Source: CAVZZG01 sp963779685
GTDB lineage: Bacteria > Actinomycetota > Thermoleophilia > Gaiellales > F1-60-MAGs149
DNA length: 64,000 nt
Direction: 5' to 3'
Assembly: GCA_963779685.1 (NCBI GenBank)
Contig: CAVZZG010000001.1
Coordinates: 744,001 to 808,000 of the forward strand
Shown here: piece by piece, positions 55,243-62,062 of the stretch
Layout: the number at the start of each line of letters is the position of its first letter
Position numbering within the stretch: the stretch's first letter is position 1
The notes under the pieces: model-generated
What the model was told of the DNA's origin: nothing
The model's input: only the letters and a program-made list of their open reading frames with translations
Databases searched by the model: none
Program-made: the position numbers and the translations under genes

Positions 55243-56550
55243 ATGCCGATCCTCGTCAAGATGCCGAAGTGGGGCCTGATGATGAAGGCCGGCACCGTGA
55301 CCGAGTGGTTGCGGGCCGAGGGCGACAGCGTCACGGCCGGAGAACCGCTGTTCGTCGTCGAGACCGACAAGGCCATCAACGACGTCGAGGCACCCGGCGA
55401 CGGCGTGCTGCGCCGGATCGTCGCCGTCCAGGGTGAGCTCGTGGCCGTGACCGGGGCGGTGGCCGTGATCGCCGCGCCCGGCGAGGCGCTCGACGACGAC
55501 GCCGTGGACGCGTTCCTCGCGGCCCAGACCGTGGCCCGCGCGCCGGCGGCCGGTGCCGCAGCAACCAGCCGGCCGGCGCGCGCGCCCCGTTCGGCCGACC
55601 GCTCCGCCGACGGCCGCATCACGGCCTCGCCGGCTGCGCGCAAGCGGGCCCGCGAGCTCGGCCTCGACCTCGCCGCGATCACCGCCACTGGCTCGGACGG
55701 GCGCATCACCAGCGACGACGTGGAGCGCGCGGCGGCCGGGGGCGGCGAGCCGGAGCCCCGCGAGGAGCTCGTGACGATCGACGACGGCGTGCGCATCTAC
55801 GCGCTGTCGGCGGGCCCACCGACCGCTCCCGCGATCGTGTTCATCCACGGCATCGGCGGCTCCACGGCCACCTGGGCCGGGGTGATCGGATCGTTTGCCG
55901 CAACCCACCACGTGGTCGCGATCGATCTGCCCGGCCATGGCCAGAGCGACATCCCCGACCCGGCCGGCCACGACTACAGCGTCGCCGGGCTGGCCCGGTC
56001 GGTGATCGAGGCCCTGGCCCAGCTGCGGCTCGAGCGGGTGACGGTGGTCGGGCACTCGCTGGGCGGGGCGATCGCGATCGGCGTGGCGATAGCGGCACCC
56101 GATCGGGTGGCGAGGCTGGTGCTGGTCGACAGCACGGGTCTCGGGCCGGACGTCAACCCGGACGTGGCCGTGCTGCTGTCGACGCCACCCAGCGACGCCG
56201 CGTCGCGGGCCCTGCTCGAGCTGTTCTTCGCCGACCAGCGCCTGGTGCTCGATGCCGGGGTGGCCGAGCACCGCGCCGCCCTGGAGCGGCCCGGGGCCCA
56301 CGCCGCCGTGCGTGCGATCAGCGCCGGCGCCTTCGGGGAGGCGCAGCTCGCGGCGGTGACGCAGCCGGCGCTCGTCATCTGGGGCGCCGAGGATCGTGTC
56401 GTCCCGGTCGCCCACGCCGAGCTCGCCACATCGGCGATCGCCGACGTCGAGGTCGCGGTCATCGCCGGTGCCGGGCACGCGCCGCAGGTCGAGACGCCGG
56501 ACGCCTTCACGGCCATCCTGGCGGGCTTCCTCGCCCGCCTCGACGGTTGA
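55243..56550 (+). CDS. acoC: Lipoyl-domain/alpha-beta hydrolase fusion (AcoC-like E2)
   Basis: A 435-residue three-part protein. Residues 1-80 are a biotinyl/lipoyl domain with the lipoylated lysine K43 in VETDKAIND. Residues about 123-165 are a peripheral-subunit-binding domain (ITASPAARKRARELGLDL, GSDGRITSDDV). In place of the usual acyltransferase core, residues 185-435 form an alpha/beta hydrolase: FIHGIGGS oxyanion loop, nucleophile S272 in GHSLGG, acid in WGAEDRVVP and histidine in GAGHAPQ. Lipoyl plus hydrolase is the architecture of the acetoin dehydrogenase E2 (AcoC), where the product is acetyl-CoA and acetaldehyde. It follows E1 beta by 22 nt. Confidence 0.87.
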   Translation: MPILVKMPKWGLMMKAGTVTEWLRAEGDSVTAGEPLFVVETDKAINDVEAPGDGVLRRIVAVQGELVAVTGAVAVIAAPGEALDDDAVDAFLAAQTVARAPAAGAAATSRPARAPRSADRSADGRITASPAARKRARELGLDLAAITATGSDGRITSDDVERAAAGGGEPEPREELVTIDDGVRIYALSAGPPTAPAIVFIHGIGGSTATWAGVIGSFAATHHVVAIDLPGHGQSDIPDPAGHDYSVAGLARSVIEALAQLRLERVTVVGHSLGGAIAIGVAIAAPDRVARLVLVDSTGLGPDVNPDVAVLLSTPPSDAASRALLELFFADQRLVLDAGVAEHRAALERPGAHAAVRAISAGAFGEAQLAAVTQPALVIWGAEDRVVPVAHAELATSAIADVEVAVIAGAGHAPQVETPDAFTAILAGFLARLDG

Positions 56551-57392
56551 CCCGTCTGCTGCTCGCGACCTGCGCGGCCCTGCCCGACCTGACCGCGGAC
56601 GACCGGCTGCTGGCCGCGGCCCTCGAGCGCCGCGGCGCGGTGGTGGCGCCAGCCGACTGGCGTGATGGGGCGGTCGACTGGGACGCCGCCGACCTGGTCG
56701 TGATCCGCTCGCCGTGGGACTACGCCGAGCACGTCGACGAGTTCCTGGTGTGGCTTCGGCGGGTGGAGCGTCTGCTGCACCCGGCCCGTCTGGTGCGGTG
56801 GAACGCCCACAAGCGCTACCTGCTGGAGCTGGAGGCGGCCGGCGTCCCGATCGTGCCGACGGAGCTCGTCGAACGGGCCACGGCCCCTGACCTCGAGCAG
56901 ACCATGCGTCGGCGGGGCTGGGCGGATGCCGTCGTCAAACCGGCGGTCGGCGGATCCTCGCGCGCGACGGTGCAGGTGGGGCGGGTGGGGCTGGCCGCGG
57001 CCCGGAAGCACCTGCGGGCGCTGGTGGAGGCCGAGGATGCGCTGCTGCAGGAGTTCTTGCCGGCGGTGCTGACCGACGGCGAGGTGTCGTTGATCTTCCT
57101 CGGCGGGCGCTTCAGCCACGCGGTGCGAAAGCGCGCTGCCCCCGGCGACTGGCGGGTGCAGAGCGACTTCGGCGGCACGGTCGAGGGCGTCGAGCCACAA
57201 CCCGCCGCGCTTCGCGTGGCCGAGCAGGCCCACGAGGCGATTCCGGGCAGGCCGGTGTTCGCGCGCGTCGACCTGCTCGGCGGGGACGGGCGGCCGCTCG
57301 TACTGGAATGCGAGCTGATCGATCCGGAGCTGTTCCTCGGCATCGGCGGCGGCGCTGCGGACGAGCTGGCCGCGCTCATCCTCTCGGGCTAG
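56547..57392 (+). CDS. ATP-grasp domain protein
   Basis: A 281-residue ATP-grasp fold protein of the glutathione-synthetase/DcsG-like group. VIRSPWDYAEHVDEFLVWL is a distinctive N-terminal segment; ADAVVKPAVGGSSRATV has the ATP-binding lysine and glycine loop; ALLQEFLPAVLTDGEVSLIFLGG and ARVDLLGGDGRPLVLECELIDPELFL carry the metal- and ATP-binding acids. These ligases join a carboxylate to an amine or thiol, here unknown. TTG 56547 overlaps the preceding stop (TTGA), so it is the fourth gene of the dehydrogenase operon. Its stop overlaps the cupin gene on the other strand. Confidence 0.85.
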   Translation: MTRLLLATCAALPDLTADDRLLAAALERRGAVVAPADWRDGAVDWDAADLVVIRSPWDYAEHVDEFLVWLRRVERLLHPARLVRWNAHKRYLLELEAAGVPIVPTELVERATAPDLEQTMRRRGWADAVVKPAVGGSSRATVQVGRVGLAAARKHLRALVEAEDALLQEFLPAVLTDGEVSLIFLGGRFSHAVRKRAAPGDWRVQSDFGGTVEGVEPQPAALRVAEQAHEAIPGRPVFARVDLLGGDGRPLVLECELIDPELFLGIGGGAADELAALILSG

Positions 57393-57853
57393 TCCTCGCC
57401 CTCCCAGTACTCGAGCATGGGGCCAGGGCGGCTCAGCAGCAGTCGTTCGCCGTTCGCGTCCCGCGCGCCGACCTTGCCACTGTCGAGGTACTCGACGATC
57501 TCCGGCGCGATCATGGTCGAGAGCATCAGCACCCGGATCGGCTCGGCAGTGCCGTTCGAGATCTGGTGCGCGCCGTCGCCGCCGCGCCTGAAGCAGACGA
57601 CGTCGCCCTCGCGCAGCACCTGCTCGCCCTCGGGCGTGCGCAGCGTCGGCGCGCCGCGCACGACGATCACCCACTCCTCGTTGGCGTGGTGGGTGTGGTA
57701 CGGCCACAGACGGTCGCCCGGCTCGAGCTCGTACAGGCTGCCACCGATCAGCTCCGCGTCGATCCGCTGTCCCACCCAGCCATCCTTGCTGCGCCAGCCC
57801 GGGCGATCTTCGCGGCGGTCCCATTCCTCGCCGTGCAGGTTGTAGATCTTCAT
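57389..57853 (-). CDS. Cupin-domain protein
   Basis: A 154-residue single-cupin protein. Motif 1 (WPYHTHHANEEWVIVVRG) supplies the H-x-H and Glu ligands, and motif 2 (GAHQISNGTAEPIRVL) the last histidine, so a metal site is likely. The C-terminal extension (SGKVGARDANGERLLLSRPG) resembles sugar- or thiol-metabolising cupins but gives no specific function. ATG 57853 is the first plausible start. It ends tail-to-tail with the ATP-grasp gene, overlapping by 4 nt. Confidence 0.85.
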   Translation of the reverse strand: MKIYNLHGEEWDRREDRPGWRSKDGWVGQRIDAELIGGSLYELEPGDRLWPYHTHHANEEWVIVVRGAPTLRTPEGEQVLREGDVVCFRRGGDGAHQISNGTAEPIRVLMLSTMIAPEIVEYLDSGKVGARDANGERLLLSRPGPMLEYWEGED

Positions 57854-57910
57854 GCCGCGGAGCTTACGGCGTCGCCGCCGTATCGGCAGTGCCGTTCGTA
57901 GACTGCGGAC

Positions 57911-58021
57911 ATGGCCTTTCCGCCCGGCTGGGACCCGCGCGACCGGTGGACGCTGCGCTTCGTCGACCTGGAGTTCGAGCGCGCCCTCGACCGGCTCGGC
58001 CTGCGGGACGGGGGGAGGTAG
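57911..58021 (+). CDS. Small ORF, 36 residues, directly upstream of the helicase
   Basis: ATG 57911 to TAG 58019-58021 encodes a charged, Arg/Asp-rich peptide (PPGWDPRDRWTLRFVDLEFE). Its stop lies 5 nt before the GTG start of the nuclease-helicase, and the helicase Shine-Dalgarno (GGGGGGAGG) lies within its last codons. This arrangement suits a translated leader or a small co-encoded protein. No homology is recognised; a chance frame is possible. Confidence 0.4.
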   Translation: MAFPPGWDPRDRWTLRFVDLEFERALDRLGLRDGGR

Positions 58022-58026
58022 CCTGC

Positions 58027-61000
58027 GTGGACTGGGTCGGCGGCACCTACACCTTCTCGCCGAGCGATCTGTCGACGCTGCTCGGCTGCGCGCACGCCTC
58101 CGCCCTGTCGCGGGCGGCGGCGCGGGGTGAGCGGCCCAGGCCACCCCACGCGGGTGCGTACGGGCAGCTGATCCAGCAGAAGGGCAACGAGCACGAGGCG
58201 GCCTACAAGCTGGCACTCGAGCAGGCCGGGCGCGAGGTGGTCGAGGTCGGGCTCGGGTCGGGCTGGCCGTCAGGTGCCGCCCGCACCGCCGGGCTGATGC
58301 GGGCCGGCTGCGAGGTGATCTACCAGGCCGTGTTCACGGTCGACGGCTGGCGCGGCCTGGCGGACTTCGTCGAGCGGGTGTCAGACCCCTCGCCGCTGGG
58401 CGACTGGTCGTACGAGGCCGTCGACACCAAGCTCGCCCGGGAGGAGGCGAAGCCCGCCCACGCCCTGCAGTTGTGCTTCTACTCGCGCGGCATCGCGGAG
58501 GTACAGGGTCAGGCGCCGCGCCGGGCCCACCTGGTGCTGGGCTCCGGACGGCGCGAGACGCTGCGGCCGGCCGAGATCGCTGCCTACTTCCGCCGCGCCC
58601 AGGCGGGGATGGCGCGGGCCGCCGCCCGTGATCTGCCGACCGAGCCGTACCCGTGCGACGCCTGCACCTTCTGCGGCTTCCGCACCGAGTGCGAGACGGG
58701 CTGGCGGGCGAGCGATCACCTGTCGCTGGTGGCGGGCGTCAGCCATGCGCAGTTCGACCGGCTGCGGGCCGCGGGGGTCGGCACGCGGACGGAACTGGGC
58801 ATGCTCCGCCCCGAGGCGAGGGTGCCCGACCTGCGCGCTGCGACCCTCGTCGGGTTGCGCGACCAGGCGAGGCTGCAGGTGGCCGCCGACACCGCGGCGG
58901 AGATCCCGTACGAGTGGCTGCCGCCGGCGGCCGGTCGCGGTCTGGCGCGGCTGCCGGCGCCGTCGGCGGGCGACGTCATGTTCGACATTGAGGGCGACCC
59001 GTACTTCACGGCCGCCGGCGACCTGACATTCCTGTTCGGGCTGGTGCTGGCCGTGCCCGGCGGTTGGGAGTACCGGGCGATCTGGGCCCATGATGCCGAC
59101 CAGGAGCGAGCTGCGTTCGAGCAGCTGGTCGATCTCCTGACGGCCCGCCTGGCGCAGTTTCCGGACATGCACGTCTACCACTACAGCCCGGCCGAGACGA
59201 GCGTCGTGAAGCGGCTGATGATGCGCCACGCCACTCGTGAGGCGGCGGTCGACCACCTGCTGCGAAACGAGGTGTTCGTCGACCTCTTCGGCATCGTCCG
59301 CCAGGGCCTTCGGGCCGGCGTGGAGAGCTACGGCCTGAAGCAGATCGAGCGCCTGGCCGGGTTCGTTCGCAGCCCCGGCGTCAGCGGCGGCGCCGACGCG
59401 GTGCTCGGCTACGAGCGCTGGCGCGGCAGCCAGGAGCAGGCGGAGCTGGACGCGATCGCGGCCTACAACGCCGAGGACTGCGAGGCCACCCGCGTGCTGC
59501 GCGACTGGCTCGTCGCCCACCGGCCGTCGGAGCTGCCCGAGCCCGAGCCGTCCGACGTGCGGGAGCGCTCGCCCGAGGCGATCGAGCGCGAGCGGGTGGT
59601 GGAGGAGCTGCGCGCGTCGCTGGCAGACGGTGAGGAGCCCGGCTCGTGGCGGTGGCTCGCCGGCGAGCTGCTGCTCTACCACCAGCGCGAGCAGCGACCC
59701 GCGTGGTGGGGCTACTTCGCCCGCCAGGGCATGTCGAGCGAGGAGCTGGCCGCCGATGACAGCGAGGCCATGGGCGGCCTCCAGCCTGCGGGCCCGCCGG
59801 TGAAGGTGACGTCGAACTGGGAGCGGACGTTCCGCTTCCCTGCCCAGCGCCACAAGCTGGCGGCGGGGGACAGGGCGCTGATCGACGACGGCAGGCAGGT
59901 CGTGATCGGCGCACTCGACGACGATGCTGGTGCCGTGACGCTGCTCGCGCGGCTGCTCGAGCACGAAATCCCCACGGCGCTGCGCCCCGGCCCGCCGATC
60001 GACAACCACCCCCAGCGCGCGGCGCTGATGCGGATCGCGACGTCGATCCGCGACGGCACAGCCGCCTACCCGGCGCTCGAGGCCATTCTCCGCCGCGACG
60101 CGCCGCGCATCGTTGGCGTCGCGACCGGCGCCTCGATCCAGACCACCGCGCTGCGGGAGCAACAGGCCCTCGCGCGCGGCCTCGATCGATCGTGTCTGCT
60201 GGTGCAGGGCCCGCCCGGCACCGGCAAGACCTGGACGGGCGCGCGGCTGATCGTCGACCTGCTCGAGGCCGGTAAGCGGGTCGGGGTGACCGCGTTGTCG
60301 CACCGCGCGATCAACAATCTGCTCCAGGCGGTGGTGGAGGCCGCCGCCGAGCGGAACAGGGTGTTCCACGGGGCGCGCAAGGTAAACGAGAACCCCGAGA
60401 GTCGCATGCGGGACGGCTCGTGGATCGAGAACGTGGACGACGGCAAGGCGCTGCTGGCCGGCGGCTACCAGCTGGTGGCCGGCACGACCTGGGCGTTCGC
60501 CCCGGACGTCTGGGATGGCGAGCTCGACTACCTCGTGATCGACGAGGCCGGCCAGCTGTCGCTGGCCGACGCGATCGCGGCCGGCACCGCGGCATCCAAC
60601 CTGGTCCTGCTCGGTGACCCGCTGCAGCTGCCTCAGGTGTCGCAGGCGACCCACCCGGAGGGCACGAACGCCAGCGTGCTCGAGCACCTGCTGGGCGACG
60701 ACGCCACCGTCCGCCCCGAACGGGGCCTGTTCCTCGAGACGACATGGCGCATGCACCCCGACGTGTGCTCGTTCGTGTCGGACGAGGTGTACGAGGGGCG
60801 TCTGAAGTCGCTCGAGGCGTGCGCGAGCCAGAACACCGGCGCCGGCACCGGCCTGCGTTTCCTCGCCGTCGAGCACGCCGGCAACAGCGACCAGAGCCGT
60901 CAGGAGGCCGACGCGATCGGCGCCTTCCTGGACGACCTCATCGGCCGGTCCTACACCGACATGAGCGGCTCCACCCGGTCGCTGACGCGGGCCGACGTGA

Positions 61001-61332
61001 TGGTGGTCGCACCCTACAACGCGCAGGTGCGCCTGCTCCTCCACACGCTGGGGCCGGGCGTACGGGTCGGCACGGTCGACAGGTTCCAGGGCCAGGAGGC
61101 ACCGGTTGTGGTGTTCTCGATGGCGACCTCGAGCGGCGCCGACATCCCCCGCAACGTGGCATTCCTGTTCAGCCGCAATCGCCTCAACGTCGCGGTCAGC
61201 CGCGCCCGCTGCCTGGCCGTGCTGTGCTGCTCGCCGGCGCTGCTCGATACCCCGGCCCGCACCATCGACGACATGCGGTTGATCTCCACCCTGTGCGCCC
61301 TCGTGGAACGGGCCGGGGCGCCGGTCGCGTAA
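58027..61332 (+). CDS. RecB-like nuclease / UPF1-like SF1 helicase fusion
   Basis: A 1101-residue protein in three parts. (1) Residues 1-230: Cas4/RecB-type PD-(D/E)XK nuclease, with an AVDTKLARE-type core and an iron-sulfur cysteine set, C21 plus C210, C213, C216 and C222. (2) About 318-485: an RNase H-like, YprB/DEDD-type exonuclease segment (MFDIEGDP with D320 and E322, YNAEDCEATRV). (3) From about 710: a UPF1/Dna2-like superfamily 1 helicase with Walker A GPPGTGKT (728-735), DEAGQ (839-843), GDPLQLPQV, TTWRMHP, TVDRFQGQEAPVV and NVAVSRARC. This matches the TM0106-family RecB-like nuclease fused to a helicase. It is likely a DNA end-processing enzyme. GTG 58027 is 8 nt after GGAGG. Confidence 0.9.
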   Translation: MDWVGGTYTFSPSDLSTLLGCAHASALSRAAARGERPRPPHAGAYGQLIQQKGNEHEAAYKLALEQAGREVVEVGLGSGWPSGAARTAGLMRAGCEVIYQAVFTVDGWRGLADFVERVSDPSPLGDWSYEAVDTKLAREEAKPAHALQLCFYSRGIAEVQGQAPRRAHLVLGSGRRETLRPAEIAAYFRRAQAGMARAAARDLPTEPYPCDACTFCGFRTECETGWRASDHLSLVAGVSHAQFDRLRAAGVGTRTELGMLRPEARVPDLRAATLVGLRDQARLQVAADTAAEIPYEWLPPAAGRGLARLPAPSAGDVMFDIEGDPYFTAAGDLTFLFGLVLAVPGGWEYRAIWAHDADQERAAFEQLVDLLTARLAQFPDMHVYHYSPAETSVVKRLMMRHATREAAVDHLLRNEVFVDLFGIVRQGLRAGVESYGLKQIERLAGFVRSPGVSGGADAVLGYERWRGSQEQAELDAIAAYNAEDCEATRVLRDWLVAHRPSELPEPEPSDVRERSPEAIERERVVEELRASLADGEEPGSWRWLAGELLLYHQREQRPAWWGYFARQGMSSEELAADDSEAMGGLQPAGPPVKVTSNWERTFRFPAQRHKLAAGDRALIDDGRQVVIGALDDDAGAVTLLARLLEHEIPTALRPGPPIDNHPQRAALMRIATSIRDGTAAYPALEAILRRDAPRIVGVATGASIQTTALREQQALARGLDRSCLLVQGPPGTGKTWTGARLIVDLLEAGKRVGVTALSHRAINNLLQAVVEAAAERNRVFHGARKVNENPESRMRDGSWIENVDDGKALLAGGYQLVAGTTWAFAPDVWDGELDYLVIDEAGQLSLADAIAAGTAASNLVLLGDPLQLPQVSQATHPEGTNASVLEHLLGDDATVRPERGLFLETTWRMHPDVCSFVSDEVYEGRLKSLEACASQNTGAGTGLRFLAVEHAGNSDQSRQEADAIGAFLDDLIGRSYTDMSGSTRSLTRADVMVVAPYNAQVRLLLHTLGPGVRVGTVDRFQGQEAPVVVFSMATSSGADIPRNVAFLFSRNRLNVAVSRARCLAVLCCSPALLDTPARTIDDMRLISTLCALVERAGAPVA

Positions 61333-61623
61333 TACCCGGGCCAGGCGGCGTCCGAGCTCGCCGGCACCCCCGGCCGGGCCGTCGGCGGAGGACCGATGGT
61401 CGGCCCGGCGGGGGGAGGAGAGGAGCAGCCCGAGGGCTGCGATGAGGGGTCAAGTGGGACAGGGCGGACGGTGGCGTGTCGACAACGGTCGGTGGCGACG
61501 CTCAACCCGCACGCAACGACGCCTCAACCGATTCCCGCCCGGCAGGCCCACCTTCCGCGACGCGGCGGTCGGGCAAGGCGCGTGGTTTGTCTCAAGAGGT
61601 GGGCTTTGCAAGCCGATCTTGGC
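61333..61623. other. Intergenic leader upstream of the copper lipoprotein
   Basis: 291 nt without a convincing gene. It holds a small perfect hairpin GGCTT-TGC-AAGCC close to the lipoprotein start and an AAGAGGTGGG purine run about 25 nt before the ATG. I looked for riboswitch cores (c-di-GMP, cobalamin) because a GGDEF-EAL gene is downstream, and found no match to a consensus. Confidence 0.4.
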
Positions 61624-62061
61624 ATGGTGGCGACGTCGCTCTCCCGACGTGCGCGAGTTGCCGGCGTCCTGTTGACGGCGGCACTGGCCGCCTGCGCCGG
61701 TCATTCGGCGCCGAAGGCGGCTGGGGGCCCGGTGGTGGCGGTGGAGGAGAAGGACTTCGTGATCGTCGCGCCGGCGCGGCTCCCGGCCGGCGACGTGACG
61801 CTCACCGTCCTGAACCAGGGCCCGGTGCGGCACGAGCTGATCATCGTGCGCTCGGTAGCCGGGACGCTGCCGCTTCGCTCCGATGGCACCACCGCGAACG
61901 AGGAGGCGCTTGCGCCCGTTACGGTCGAGGCCCTCGAGCCGGCTCCCGCGGGTGCCTTCCGCCAGGCCCACCTGCACCTCGCGCCCGGCATCTACGAGCT
62001 GTTCTGCAACATGGACGGGCACTACCGGGCCGGGATGCACACCCAGCTGACGGTGTACTGA
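61624..62061 (+). CDS. Cupredoxin-like lipoprotein (type 1 copper site)
   Basis: A 145-residue exported protein. ATG 61624 opens a signal peptide with lipobox LAAC (about residue 24). The mature domain is a small Greek-key cupredoxin: DFVIVAPARLPAGDVTLTVLNQG, then RHELIIVRS with the first His ligand, and ELFCNMDGHYRAGMHTQL with the Cys, second His and Met ligands in type 1 order. It is probably a membrane-tethered electron carrier or copper-binding protein outside the cell. A membrane GGDEF-EAL protein starts 1 nt after its stop, so the two are cotranscribed. Confidence 0.85.
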   Translation: MVATSLSRRARVAGVLLTAALAACAGHSAPKAAGGPVVAVEEKDFVIVAPARLPAGDVTLTVLNQGPVRHELIIVRSVAGTLPLRSDGTTANEEALAPVTVEALEPAPAGAFRQAHLHLAPGIYELFCNMDGHYRAGMHTQLTVY

Positions 62062-62062
62062 G

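Noticed and set aside
53192..55279. A single 695-residue E1 alpha-E1 beta fusion frame
   Set aside because: The apparent fusion arises from one frameshift inside E1 alpha. With the missing GC restored, E1 alpha ends at 54194 and E1 beta starts at 54191 by ATGA overlap.
61333..61623. Possible c-di-GMP or other riboswitch ahead of the cupredoxin/GGDEF-EAL genes
   Set aside because: Only a short GGCTT/AAGCC hairpin was found. Conserved riboswitch core sequences were not present in the right order on either strand.
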